Source: Mycobacterium sp. ACS1612 (GTDB lineage Bacteria > Actinomycetota > Actinomycetes > Mycobacteriales > Mycobacteriaceae). From it: a stretch of DNA of 64,000 bases. This document shows, piece after piece, positions 15,430 through 28,348 of this stretch. Location of the stretch: positions 1-64,000 of the forward strand of contig NZ_LZHZ01000023.1 of assembly GCF_001667505.1 (NCBI RefSeq). The letters are read 5' to 3'. The stretch's first letter is position 1; every line of letters starts with the position of its first letter. Position numbers and translations under genes: made by a program. A model generated the notes under the pieces. The model saw nothing but the letters and a program-made list of their open reading frames with translations. It searched no databases and had not been told where the DNA came from.

Positions 15430-16377
15430 CTACACGCCCGGAATCGGGATGGCTCCCGGACCAGGGACTTCCGGTACGGCCGCTGCGGCAGCCGCCGGAA
15501 CGGCCGAGGTGGCGGCCGCGGCCGCATCCGCGGCAGGCGCGCCCGCGGGCTTGATGGCCGACATGATGGCCGGCATCAGCACACCCTTGAGCAGGTCGAT
15601 CGCCTGGCCGGCGCCGAGCTGGTTGGCGGCGCTGGACAGGTCGCCGAGCAGGCCCGGGCTGCCACCGGTGGCAACGGGTGCGGCCAGCGACGGATCACCG
15701 AGGATCGGATAGGTGCCCGCCGCCGGATCCAGCCCGACCGGCGCCGAGATCGGCACCTCGCCAGGTGCAGGCAGCGCGCCCGTGTTGGAAATCGGCGACG
15801 CCAGTGCGGGATCGGTCGCGCCTGCCGGTGGGGTGGTCAGACCCGGCGTCGCCAGTCCGGGAACTTGCCCTGTCGGACTGGTCAGCGCCGGGTTCGTCAA
15901 TGCCGGGTTGCTCAGCGCCGGGTCGGTCAGCGCGGGACCCGTCGCGGTCGTCGGCGAGAGGCTGGCGCTCGGCGTGGTCAGGCCCGGCGTGGTCAGCCCC
16001 GGGGTGGTCAACCCTGGCGTCGTCAACCCCGGTGTGGTCAGACCGGGTGTGGTCAGCGACGGTGACGTCAGGCCGGGCGTCGTCAGGCTGGGGCTGGTCA
16101 AGGTCGTCGGGGTGCTGGCGCCTGAACCGGTGAGCAGACCGGTCGGCATCGGGGGCAGGTTGATCCCGAACTGCGACAGCCCCTGCGAGAGCGCCGACAT
16201 CAGTTCGTTGGGCAGGTCGGTGATCATCGCGGCCTGGACGAACTGGCGGTGCTGCGTCGGGGGTTTTGTGCTGTCGGACAGGTCGGACACGGCGATCACT
16301 GCTGCTGGACTCGCGACTGCCAGGGCGGCGACCGCGCTCATGGCTGTGGAAAGCCTGCGTCGACGTCGGTTCGGCAC
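15430..16377 (-). CDS. erp: Exported repetitive protein Erp (PirG)
   Basis: The 315-residue secreted or surface protein begins V-P-N-R-R-R-R-R-L-S-T-A-M-S-A-V-A-A-L-A-V, nearly as in M. tuberculosis Erp. The GTG start has a GAGGAGA ribosome-binding site. The signal peptide (to about residue 35) is followed by a conserved N-domain (L-M-S-A-L-S-Q-G-L-S-Q-F-G-I-N-L-P). The central region has tandem P-G-L-T-T/S pentapeptides and a second block of P-A-L-T-N/S/D type. The conserved hydrophobic C-domain contains Y-P-I-L-G-D-P-S-L and A-I-D-L-L-K-G-V-L-M-P. Erp contributes to envelope integrity and virulence in mycobacteria; its biochemical role is not known. It is divergent from glf. Confidence 0.95.
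   Translation of the reverse strand: MPNRRRRRLSTAMSAVAALAVASPAAVIAVSDLSDSTKPPTQHRQFVQAAMITDLPNELMSALSQGLSQFGINLPPMPTGLLTGSGASTPTTLTSPSLTTPGLTSPSLTTPGLTTPGLTTPGLTTPGLTTPGLTTPSASLSPTTATGPALTDPALSNPALTNPALTSPTGQVPGLATPGLTTPPAGATDPALASPISNTGALPAPGEVPISAPVGLDPAAGTYPILGDPSLAAPVATGGSPGLLGDLSSAANQLGAGQAIDLLKGVLMPAIMSAIKPAGAPAADAAAAATSAVPAAAAAAVPEVPGPGAIPIPGV
15830..16110 (-). repeat. Tandem 15-bp repeats encoding PGLTT/PALTN pentapeptides of Erp
   Basis: Degenerate 15-bp units of the form GGTGTGGTCAGACCG recur in two blocks. The one at about 15971-16110 encodes P-G-L-T-T/S and P-S-L-T-T units, and the one at about 15830-15945 encodes P-A-L-T-N/S/D units. Copy number and unit sequence of this region vary among mycobacterial species. 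Confidence 0.85.
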
Positions 16378-16476
16378 GGAAGTCTCCTCAATATATGGAC
16401 TACGTCTGGTACGTGCGCTTGGCTGCCTCGCCAAGAAGTAACGTGATCGACGGTACTGGTGTGACTAGTGGGGTAG

Positions 16477-19737
<3,261 letters not shown>

Positions 19738-19745
<8 letters not shown>

Positions 19746-20262
19746 GGGGTTGCGGGGCGAAGAAGCCGCGCTGGTGGCCGTACAGTCGGCGCTCGCCGAC
19801 CGGCCGGGGGTGCTGGCGGGGGCGCGCGCACTCTCCCACTTCGGCGAGCACAGCCTCGGCTGGCTGGCGATCTCCGCGCTGGGTGCGCTGCTGCAGCCGT
19901 CGCGGCGGCGGGCCTGGTTGGCCGCGGGTGCAGGCGCATTTCTCGCCCATGCCGCAGCGGTGCTGATCAAGCGGGTCGTCAAGCGCGAGCGCCCACATCA
20001 CCCCGCGGTCGCGGTCAACGTCGGCACACCGAGCCGACTGAGCTTTCCCTCGGCGCACGCCACCTCGACGACCGCGGCGTCGATCCTGCTGGCGCGCACC
20101 ACCGGCTTCCCGCTGCCCGCGGTGTTGGTACCGCCGATGGCATTGTCCCGCTTGGTTCTTGGCGTGCATTACCCCAGCGACGTGCTCACCGGCGTCGCGG
20201 TGGGGGCGGTGGTCGCGAAGACCGTGGGAGCCGTCGCCGACCGGGTTGGAGGAGATGGATGA
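19738..20262 (+). CDS. PAP2-family phosphatase, probable decaprenylphosphoryl-5-phosphoribose phosphatase (Rv3807c type)
   Basis: The 174-residue membrane protein has the PAP2 signature: K-R-V-V-K-R-E-R-P (KxxxxxxRP), F-P-S-A-H (PSGH type) and S-R-L-V-L-G-V-H-Y-P-S-D-V. Its place between glfT2 and ubiA is that of Rv3807c. Rv3807c is thought to remove the 5-phosphate from decaprenylphosphoryl-5-phosphoribose to give the DprE1 substrate. The start overlaps glfT2 by 8 nt and the end overlaps ubiA by 4 nt (ATGA). Assignment of substrate rests on operon context. Confidence 0.9.
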
Positions 20263-21215
20263 GCATCTCGAGTGAGAGCAGTGCAGAGAGCGCGCAGAAG
20301 ATGAGTGAAGAACCGGCACCGGTCAAAGGCCCACCGAGCAACGTCGTGACCGGGCTCATCAAGGCGATCCGGCCCCGGCAATGGGTGAAGAACCTGCTCG
20401 TCTTGATCGCGCCGGTGGCCGCGTTCGGCAGCGACGTCAAGTTCAGCGTCGAAGCCGTCGCAGTCAACGTGGCGATCGCATTCGTGGCGTTCAGCCTCGC
20501 GGCGTCGTGCGTGTACCTGATCAACGATGCCCGCGACGTCGAGGCCGACCGGCAGCATCCGACGAAGCGCTTCCGCCCGATCGCCGCGGGTGTGGTGCCC
20601 GAGTGGCTCGCCTACGGCGTCGCAGTGCTGCTCGGCATCGCCGCGCTGGCGGTCTCACTGTTGGCCAGCCCTAACCTGGCCGTGGTGATCGCCATCTACA
20701 TCGCGATGCAGATGGCCTACTGCTTCGGACTCAAACACCAACCGGTGCTTGACATCTGCATCGTCGCCTCGGCGTATCTGATCCGCGCCATCGCGGGCGG
20801 CGCCGCCGCAGCGATCCCGCTGTCGCAGTGGTTCCTGCTCGGCATGACGTTCGCCTCGTTGTTCATGGTGGGCGGCAAGCGCTACGCCGAACTGCAACTC
20901 GCCGAGCGGACCGGCGCCAAGATCCGCAAATCGCTGGAGAGCTACACGGCGTCCTATCTGCGCTTCGTGTGGACGCTGTCGGCCACCGCGACCGTCCTCT
21001 GCTACGGGTTGTGGGCCTTCGAGCGGGACGGTAACTACGCGTCGTGGTACGCGGTGACGATCATTCCGTTCACGATCGCGATCCTGCGATACGCCGTCGA
21101 CGTGGACGGCGGGCTAGCAGGCGAACCGGAGGAGATCGCGCTCAAGGACCGTGTGCTCCAACTGCTCGCCGTGGCGTGGATCGGGACCATCGGTGCCGCC
21201 CTTTTCCTCAGCTGA
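20259..21215 (+). CDS. ubiA: Decaprenyl-phosphate phosphoribosyltransferase (DPPR synthase)
   Basis: The 318-residue UbiA-superfamily integral membrane enzyme transfers phosphoribose from PRPP to decaprenyl phosphate, the first step to decaprenylphosphoryl-arabinose. After a polar N-terminus comes R-P-R-Q-W-V-K-N, then the first Asp-rich motif N-D-A-R-D-V-E-A-D. A second acidic region (about residue 170 onward, G-G-K-R-Y-A-E-L) and roughly nine membrane helices follow. M. tuberculosis UbiA (Rv3806c) has 302 residues and is an ethambutol-resistance determinant. It is coupled to the upstream phosphatase by ATGA. Confidence 0.96.
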   Translation: MSISSESSAESAQKMSEEPAPVKGPPSNVVTGLIKAIRPRQWVKNLLVLIAPVAAFGSDVKFSVEAVAVNVAIAFVAFSLAASCVYLINDARDVEADRQHPTKRFRPIAAGVVPEWLAYGVAVLLGIAALAVSLLASPNLAVVIAIYIAMQMAYCFGLKHQPVLDICIVASAYLIRAIAGGAAAAIPLSQWFLLGMTFASLFMVGGKRYAELQLAERTGAKIRKSLESYTASYLRFVWTLSATATVLCYGLWAFERDGNYASWYAVTIIPFTIAILRYAVDVDGGLAGEPEEIALKDRVLQLLAVAWIGTIGAALFLS

Positions 21216-21273
21216 ACGATACAGAGCCGCAGCCGCGGCTCGGCTGGCCCGCTGGCCGGCGTTCCCGTACGAC

Positions 21274-23232
21274 ATGACCACCAGGGTCAGCCTGTGGATC
21301 GGCGTGATCGCCGTGTCCGCGCTCTACGGGTGGGGCGCATGGCAGCGGCGCTGGATCGCAGACGACGGGCTGATCGTGCTGCGCACCGTGCGAAACCTGT
21401 TGGCTGGCAACGGCCCGGTGTTCAACGCGGGCGAGCGCGTCGAGGCAAACACCTCGACCATCTGGACCTACCTGATCACGCTGTTCAGCTGGGTCGGCGG
21501 CGAAGTGCAACTGGAGTACGTGGCGCTGTTCCTCGCGCTGGTGCTCAGCGTCGCGGGCGTGGCGCTGTTGATGCTTGGCGCGGGCCGGTTGTACGCGCCT
21601 GGGCTGCGCGGCCGACGCGCGCTGCTGCTGCCCGCGGGTGCGCTGGTGTACATCGCGGTGCCGCCAGCACGGGACTTCGCCACCTCGGGGCTCGAAAACG
21701 GTTTGGTACTGGCCTATCTGGGTCTGCTGTGGTGGATGATGGTGGCCTGGTCGCAGGCTCTGCGTGCCTATCCCGGCGCGCAGCAACCGCCGCCACGCCG
21801 CGGTGCACCGCAGCCGACGACCAATGCGGTAAGCGGATTATTCGACGGCACATTGGCTTTCGTCGCCGGATTGAGCGTGCTGGTGCGCCCCGAACTGGCG
21901 CTGATCGGCGCGCTGGCGTTGATCATGATGCTCGTCGCGGCCCGCGGTTGGCGCCGTCGACTGCTGATCGTTGTCGTCGGCGGGCTCCTGCCGGTCGGCT
22001 ATCAGATCTTCCGGATGGGCTATTACGGCCTGCTCTATCCCAGCACCGCGATCGCCAAGGACGCGACGGGGTCCAAATGGGCGCAGGGCTTTGTGTACCT
22101 GACCAACTTCAACCGGCCCTATCTGCTGTGGGCACCCGCCATCCTGCTCGTCGGCCTCGGCCTGGTCACCCTGGCGACCAGGGGCAGGCCGTGGTGGATC
22201 CGCCGGGGCACGCCGCCCGGCTACAGCTGGTTGGCCCGCAGGGTGCAAAGCCCCTCGGCGGTAGTCATTTTCATCCTCGTCAGTGGGCTCCTGCAGGGCA
22301 TCTACTGGATCCGCCAGGGCGGTGACTTCATGCACGGCAGGGTGCTGCTCACCCCGATCTTCTGCCTGCTGGCACCGGTGGCGGTGATTCCGATGGCATT
22401 GCCCGACGGCGCCCAAATGCCGCGTGGCCCAGCCTATTTGTTCGCCGGCGCGACCGGTGTGCTGTGGCTGGCCGTCGCCGTGTGGTCGCTGTGGGCGGCC
22501 AACTCCCCTGGACTGGGCGCCGACGCCACCCGGGTCACCTACACCGGCATCGTCGACGAGCGACGGTTCTACTCCCAGGCCACCGGCAACCCACACCCGT
22601 TGACCGCCGCCGACTATCTGGACTATCCACGGATGCGGGCCGTTCTCACCGCGCTGGACAACACCCCCGACGGCGCGCTGCTGCTGCCGTCGGGCAACTA
22701 TGACCAGTGGGACGTGGTGCCCGCCGTCCCGCCGCCGCCCGACATGCCTCCCGAGCTCCGCAAGAAGTACAAGGGCCCGCACACAGTGTTTTTCACCAAC
22801 CTCGGCATGCTCGGCATGAACGTGGGGTTGGACGTGCGGGTGATCGACCAGATCGGTTTGGCAAATCCGTTGGCGGCACACACGGCGCGCCTGCTCGACG
22901 GTCGCATCGGGCACGACAAGAACTTGTTCCCGGACTGGGCGGTGGCTGAAGGGCCGTTCCTGCCGATGCCGCCGTTCATCCCGTCCTACCTCGACCAGGA
23001 CTGGATCGCGCAGGCCAAGGCTGCCTTGAAATGCCCGGCCACCGACTCGATGCTCACCGCGATTCGCGGTCCGATGAGCTTGCGCCGGTTCGTATCGAAT
23101 TTGCTGCACGCTGCGGAGTTCAGCAGCTACCGGATCGACCGGGTGCCGCTTTACGAGCTGAAACGCTGCGGGCTGCCTGTGCCTCCACCGTCCGCGCCGC
23201 CGTACACCGGCATGCCGGCCACCGGTCCGTGA
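21274..23232 (+). CDS. aftB: Terminal beta-1,2-arabinofuranosyltransferase AftB
   Basis: From the ATG of M-T-T-R-V-S-L-W the protein has 652 residues. It is a GT-C enzyme that adds terminal beta-1,2-arabinofuranose to arabinan on the periplasmic side. W-I-A-D-D-G-L-I-V-L-R-T-V-R-N carries the catalytic acidic pair, and F-N-A-G-E-R-V-E-A-N-T-S-T is conserved. About nine to ten membrane segments precede a soluble C-terminal domain with R-V-T-Y-T-G-I-V-D-E-R-R and I-G-H-D-K-N-L-F-P-D-W. A GTG at 21193 would add 27 residues and overlap ubiA by 23 nt; M. tuberculosis AftB begins near the ATG chosen. Confidence 0.95.
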   Translation: MTTRVSLWIGVIAVSALYGWGAWQRRWIADDGLIVLRTVRNLLAGNGPVFNAGERVEANTSTIWTYLITLFSWVGGEVQLEYVALFLALVLSVAGVALLMLGAGRLYAPGLRGRRALLLPAGALVYIAVPPARDFATSGLENGLVLAYLGLLWWMMVAWSQALRAYPGAQQPPPRRGAPQPTTNAVSGLFDGTLAFVAGLSVLVRPELALIGALALIMMLVAARGWRRRLLIVVVGGLLPVGYQIFRMGYYGLLYPSTAIAKDATGSKWAQGFVYLTNFNRPYLLWAPAILLVGLGLVTLATRGRPWWIRRGTPPGYSWLARRVQSPSAVVIFILVSGLLQGIYWIRQGGDFMHGRVLLTPIFCLLAPVAVIPMALPDGAQMPRGPAYLFAGATGVLWLAVAVWSLWAANSPGLGADATRVTYTGIVDERRFYSQATGNPHPLTAADYLDYPRMRAVLTALDNTPDGALLLPSGNYDQWDVVPAVPPPPDMPPELRKKYKGPHTVFFTNLGMLGMNVGLDVRVIDQIGLANPLAAHTARLLDGRIGHDKNLFPDWAVAEGPFLPMPPFIPSYLDQDWIAQAKAALKCPATDSMLTAIRGPMSLRRFVSNLLHAAEFSSYRIDRVPLYELKRCGLPVPPPSAPPYTGMPATGP

Positions 23233-23362
23233 GCTGTCGCCGATTTGTTAGCTGGCGGGGTTTTCTGGGAGTTTGGTAACACCGCAGCCGTATTGGCGCG
23301 ATAGCTACTTCGAGACCGCCGGCCATACGGCGTGCACACCTGAACGGACGGTAGACCAGCAG

Positions 23363-24367
23363 ATGCGCAGGCAATCGGTGAACAGCGCTGTGCCGAATCG
23401 GCTTCGGCGCATGCTGGTCGTCGCCGCCGCGGTGCTGATGCTTCCCGCGCTCGGCGCGGCGCCGGTCGCCAACGCGTTCTCCCGTGAAGGCCTGCCCGTC
23501 GAGTACCTCGACGTGTACTCGACGGCGATGGGCCGCAACGTCCGGGTTCAGTTCCAGCCCGCGTCGGAAGCCGCACCCGCCCCTGCCGCGGCGAGCAAGG
23601 CCGTCTATCTGCTCGACGGCATGCGGGCACGCGACGACTACAACGGTTGGGATATCGAAACGCCCGCCTTCGAGTGGTTCAACAACTCCGGTGTCGCCAC
23701 GGTGATGCCGGTCGGCGGGCAGTCCAGCTTCTACACGGACTGGTATTCGCCGTCGAGCTTCAACAACCAGACCTTCACCTACAAGTGGGAGACGTTCCTC
23801 ACCAGCGAACTCCCCGCGTGGCTGGCGACCAACAAGCAGATCTCGATGACAGGCAATGGCGTTGTCGGACTGTCGATGTCGGGAAGTGCGGCGCTGATCC
23901 TCTCGGCGTATCACCCGTCACAGTTCTCGTACGCCGCATCGTTGTCGGGCTTTTTGAATCCGTCCGCGCTGTTGATGCAGCAAGCCATTCGCGTCGCGAT
24001 GCTCGACGCAGGCGGCTACAACGTCGACAACATGTGGGGCGCCCCATGGGATTCCGCCTGGAAGCGCAACGACCCCATCAAGCAGGTGTCGCGCATCGTC
24101 GCGAATGGAACTCGGCTGTGGATCTACTGCGCACCTGGTGGGAACACTCCGGTGAATCCCAATCCAGATCCGAATCAACAGTTCAACGCCGACAGCCTTG
24201 AAGGCATGGCGATCAAGAGCAACAAGGACTTTCAAGAGGCCTACGCGAAGGCCGGCGGCAACAACGCGACCTTTGTGTTTCCGGCGGCTGGCAACCATGC
24301 CTGGGCATATTGGGCGCAGCAATTGACGGCGCTGAAACCAGACCTGATCGCGACCCTCAACGGCTGA
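23363..24367 (+). CDS. Antigen 85-like mycolyltransferase (divergent, Ag85C-like)
   Basis: The 334-residue exported protein has a signal peptide ending near P-V-A-N-A (about residue 35) and the mature start F-S-R-E-G-L-P-V-E-Y-L. Mycolyltransferase motifs are G-G-Q-S-S-F-Y-T-D-W, nucleophile Ser171 in G-L-S-M-S-G-S, W-K-R-N-D-P, and the catalytic H in N-H-A-W-A-Y-W. It differs from its neighbour by lacking the C-x-n-C pair before T-Y-K-W-E-T-F and by a 10-residue Ala/Pro insertion near the N-terminus. It also carries N-P-N-P-D-P-N-Q in place of the usual loop. It would transfer mycolate between trehalose monomycolates or to arabinan. M. tuberculosis has only fbpA and fbpD here, so this is an extra copy. 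Confidence 0.88.
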   Translation: MRRQSVNSAVPNRLRRMLVVAAAVLMLPALGAAPVANAFSREGLPVEYLDVYSTAMGRNVRVQFQPASEAAPAPAAASKAVYLLDGMRARDDYNGWDIETPAFEWFNNSGVATVMPVGGQSSFYTDWYSPSSFNNQTFTYKWETFLTSELPAWLATNKQISMTGNGVVGLSMSGSAALILSAYHPSQFSYAASLSGFLNPSALLMQQAIRVAMLDAGGYNVDNMWGAPWDSAWKRNDPIKQVSRIVANGTRLWIYCAPGGNTPVNPNPDPNQQFNADSLEGMAIKSNKDFQEAYAKAGGNNATFVFPAAGNHAWAYWAQQLTALKPDLIATLNG

Positions 24368-24423
24368 GGAGCGACCAGGGACGATACACGCTGAGAAGAG
24401 GAATCACGCGCAGGTGTGGTTGA

Positions 24424-25536
<1,113 letters not shown>

Positions 25537-25556
25537 TCGCTGACGACAACACGATC

Positions 25557-25590
25557 GACGGCGGCGACTCTTTCAAGGGTCGCCGCCGTC
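25557..25590 (+). terminator. Strong terminator after fbpA
   Basis: GACGGCGGCGAC and GTCGCCGCCGTC form a perfect 12-bp stem, extendable by three pairs including a T-G wobble to a TTCA loop. It starts 20 nt after the stop codon and is followed by atcgttt, a weak T-rich tail. Confidence 0.85.
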
Positions 25591-25672
25591 ATCGTTTCCG
25601 AAGCGCCCCGCAACGGTGGTGTGGTTCACTACCTCCGGCGGGGACCAAGCGGATGCGACGTGAGGTGGGTTT

Positions 25673-26560
25673 ATGCGTGGGTTGATACGAGGGTTCTTGA
25701 CCGTGGCGCTGGCCGCAGGACTGTGGTCGCTCGGCACGTCGGTGGCGCCGGTCGCCAAGGCCGACGTCGAAATGCTGATGGTGCCGTCGGCCGCGATGGG
25801 CCGCGATATCCCCGTCGCATTCCAGGGCGGCGGCCCGCACATGGTGGTGCTGCTCGACGCGTTCAACGCGGCACCCGACGTGAGCAACTGGGTCACAGCG
25901 GGCAACGCGATGAACACGCTCGCCGGTAAAGGCATCTCGGTGGCCGCACCCGCGGGTGGAGCGTGGAGCCTCTACACCAACTGGGAGCAGGACGGCAGCA
26001 GGCAGTGGGAGACGTTCCTGGCCGACGAGCTGCCCAACTGGATGGCCGCCAACAAGGGCCTGGCGCCGAGCGGACACGGCATCGTCGGGGCCGCGCAGGG
26101 CGGCACCGGAGCGGTGACCATCGCCACCTTCCATCCCGATCGCTACCGCTTCGCAGGCTCGCTGTCCGGATTTCTGAACCCGTCCAACACCTACACCAAC
26201 GGAGCGATCACCGCCGGACTGGCGCAGTACGGCGGGGTCGACACCCGCAACATGTGGGGCTTGCCGCAGCTGGGCCGGTGGAAGTGGCATGACCCCGATG
26301 TGCACGTGCAGTTGCTCGCGGACAACAACACGCGGCTGTGGATCTTCAGTCCGTCGACGCTCGGATGCGCCGATCCGGCCGCGATGATCGGCTACTGCGA
26401 TCAGGCCCAGGGCAGCAACCGTTCGTTCTACCAGCACTACCGCTCGGTCGGCGGGCACAACGGGCACTTCGATTTCCCCGACGGCCCGCAACACGACTGG
26501 GGTACCTGGGCGGGTCAGCTTGGCGCGATGTCAGGGGAACTCGTCGCCACGATCAGGTAG
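25673..26560 (+). CDS. fbpD: FbpD / MPT51, non-catalytic antigen 85 homologue
   Basis: The 295-residue secreted protein has a signal peptide ending A-K-A (about residue 32) and a mature V-E-M-L-M-V-P-S-A-A-M-G-R-D-I. The fold follows antigen 85, but the nucleophile elbow reads G-I-V-G-A-A-Q-G-G, with Ala where the catalytic serine should be. This absence is the hallmark of MPT51, which is proposed to bind matrix or envelope ligands rather than to act as an enzyme. The ATG has a GAGGTGG ribosome-binding site. M. tuberculosis FbpD has 299 residues. Confidence 0.94.
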   Translation: MRGLIRGFLTVALAAGLWSLGTSVAPVAKADVEMLMVPSAAMGRDIPVAFQGGGPHMVVLLDAFNAAPDVSNWVTAGNAMNTLAGKGISVAAPAGGAWSLYTNWEQDGSRQWETFLADELPNWMAANKGLAPSGHGIVGAAQGGTGAVTIATFHPDRYRFAGSLSGFLNPSNTYTNGAITAGLAQYGGVDTRNMWGLPQLGRWKWHDPDVHVQLLADNNTRLWIFSPSTLGCADPAAMIGYCDQAQGSNRSFYQHYRSVGGHNGHFDFPDGPQHDWGTWAGQLGAMSGELVATIR

Positions 26561-26609
26561 CCGCGACCAGCCACGGCCTCGGTCACCGGGTTCCCGCTCC
26601 ACTAGCCGG

Positions 26610-26615
26610 TACCTT
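26610..26615 (+). promoter_or_regulatory. Candidate -10 of a leaderless promoter for the DUF732 lipoprotein
   Basis: TACCTT fits TANNNT and ends 6 nt before the GTG. The GGAGGA next to the start is too close for a normal ribosome-binding site, so a leaderless reading is preferred. Confidence 0.4.
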
Positions 26616-26621
26616 GGAGGA

Positions 26622-27086
26622 GTGCAGCAGCCCGAACGACGCCCGACCGGCTTGGCAAACCTGTCCCGGTGGTCGGCAACCTCGTTTCTGGTCGCATCGT
26701 CCGCGGCCCTGCTGACCGGGTGCTCCGTCGCCGACGACGTGATGGCCAGCGTCGGACTGTCGACCTCAGAGAGTGCGCCGGCGCCGTCTCAGCCGAACAG
26801 CGACGGCAACGCGATGGTCGTGACCGAACAGCAGCGCGCGTATCTCGATGCGCTCAACGCTGCCGGGGTCAGACCGTCGAGCGATTTGATGGCGCTGCGC
26901 ATCGGGTCATACGTGTGCCAGGCGCGTGCCGCCAAACAGAGTGATCAAGCTGTCTGGGACGTTGTGGTGCCGCTGGTGCGCGGCGACGTGCGGACCGCGC
27001 ATCTGAGTTCGTCGGCGCCTGCGGCGGGTGACGTGGACGCGGCGACGGCTGATTACATTCGGATCGCAACCGACAAACTCTGCTAG
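26622..27086 (+). CDS. DUF732-type lipoprotein
   Basis: The 154-residue protein has an N-terminal hydrophobic segment (F-L-V-A-S-S-A-A-L-L) ending in the lipobox L-T-G-C, which predicts lipidation at the cysteine (about residue 35). The C-terminal 75 residues show the DUF732 pattern: Y-L-D-A-L-N-A-A-G-V, then I-G-S-Y-V-C-Q-A-R, and a final helix ending in C. DUF732 proteins are abundant, secreted and uncharacterised in mycobacteria. It precedes the thioesterase gene by 9 nt and is probably co-transcribed with it, so an envelope role near mycolate metabolism is possible but unproven. Confidence 0.75.
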   Translation: MQQPERRPTGLANLSRWSATSFLVASSAALLTGCSVADDVMASVGLSTSESAPAPSQPNSDGNAMVVTEQQRAYLDALNAAGVRPSSDLMALRIGSYVCQARAAKQSDQAVWDVVVPLVRGDVRTAHLSSSAPAAGDVDAATADYIRIATDKLC

Positions 27087-27095
27087 CAGGAGCAC

Positions 27096-28106
27096 ATGTC
27101 CAAGACCAATCGGCGGAAACGCCACCGTATCCTCGCGCTTGTCGCAGCCGGGGCGATGGCCCTCGTCGTCGTGTTGATCGTCGCGATCGTGATCGTGGTG
27201 CTGCGCAAGCCGGAAACCCCGACGACCGCGCTGCCGCCGGGCGCGGTGCCGCCCACCGCGGTCCCGCCCACCGCCAAGAAGCCGCGCCCGGATTTCCAGT
27301 CCGCCGACTGCCCGGACGTCGAGATGATCTCCATCCCGGGCACCTGGGAGTCCTCGCCGCAGTTGGACCCGCACAACCCGGTTCAGTTCCCGGCGGCGCT
27401 TCTGCTCAACGTGACCAACCCGCTTCGCGCGCAGTTCGGCAACGATCGGCTGGAGATCTTCACCGTCCCGTACACCGCGCAGTTCCACAATCCGCTGTCG
27501 GCCGACAAGCAGATGTCGTACAACGACAGCCGGGCGGAGGGCACCCGCAACGCGGTCGACGAGATGAAGCGGATGAACGATCAGTGCCCGTTGACCAGTT
27601 ACGTGCTCGTCGGCTTCTCGCAGGGCGCGGTGATCGCCGGTGACATCGCCAGCGACATCGGCAACGGACGCGGACCGGTCGACGAGGATCTGGTGCTCGG
27701 TGTCACGGTGATCGCCGACGGCCGCCGCCAGGACAACATCGGTCAGGACATCGGCCCCAACCCTGACGGTCAGGGTGCGGAGATCACGCTGCAGGAAGTC
27801 CCGACGCTGTCGGCGATGGGGCTGACGATGACGGGCCCGCGGCCCGGCGGATTCGGCTCGCTCAACGACCGCACCAACGAGATTTGCGCGCGTGGCGACC
27901 TGATCTGCGCGGCGCCGGAGTCGGCGTTCAACGTCACCCAACTCCCACGCACACTCGAGGTGCTGGCAGGCAACGGCGGACAACCGATCCACGCGATGTA
28001 CGCCACGCCGCAGTTCTGGAATCTAGACGGTGCCTCGGCTACACAGTGGACACTGGGATGGGCGCAGAACGTGATCGATAACGCTCCGCACCCAAAACAT
28101 GGCTGA
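27096..28106 (+). CDS. Cell-envelope phospholipase/thioesterase of the cutinase family (Rv3802c type)
   Basis: The 336-residue protein, the same length as Rv3802c, has one N-terminal membrane segment ([13 protein letters not shown]), a Pro-rich linker and a cutinase-like alpha/beta hydrolase domain. The nucleophile elbow is V-L-V-G-F-S-Q-G-A, with cysteine pairs in S-A-D-C-P and N-D-Q-C-P and a late I-H-A-M-Y histidine. The M. tuberculosis enzyme is an essential lipase/thioesterase inhibited by tetrahydrolipstatin and linked to mycolate envelope remodelling. An AGGAG ribosome-binding site precedes the ATG. It sits just upstream of fadD32-pks13-accD4. Confidence 0.95.
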   Translation: MSKTNRRKRHRILALVAAGAMALVVVLIVAIVIVVLRKPETPTTALPPGAVPPTAVPPTAKKPRPDFQSADCPDVEMISIPGTWESSPQLDPHNPVQFPAALLLNVTNPLRAQFGNDRLEIFTVPYTAQFHNPLSADKQMSYNDSRAEGTRNAVDEMKRMNDQCPLTSYVLVGFSQGAVIAGDIASDIGNGRGPVDEDLVLGVTVIADGRRQDNIGQDIGPNPDGQGAEITLQEVPTLSAMGLTMTGPRPGGFGSLNDRTNEICARGDLICAAPESAFNVTQLPRTLEVLAGNGGQPIHAMYATPQFWNLDGASATQWTLGWAQNVIDNAPHPKHG

Positions 28107-28348
28107 CATGTGACCCAAGCGATTTGGCGAGTGCCAACAGGTCGCCTAACATTAAGAAAAAACTAAGAGCGGTGCGCGGAAGTCGGGCTGAATACGCAGG
28201 TCAGAGCCTATAAACGCGGACAACGCCTACTCCCGGTACGATTTCCGGGGTTTGGGTTCGCGCGGTTCGCCTCGAGTGACTGCGGCGTCCCGCCGACAAG
28301 AGCTGAAGTGGCTACGCGATGTGCGTGTGGCTTTGACAGGAGAGTGCG
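28107..28348 (+). promoter_or_regulatory. Intergenic promoter region of the fadD32-pks13-accD4 operon
   Basis: The 242 nt without genes are locally AT-rich (attaagaaaaaactaagag around 28151-28169). They contain a perfect short palindrome TTGGC-gagt-GCCAA at 28124-28137 and TATAAA at 28209-28214. A further TANNNT hexamer TACGAT is at 28237-28242. No convincing -35 partner was found. Promoter activity is expected by position; the exact start is undetermined. Confidence 0.5.
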
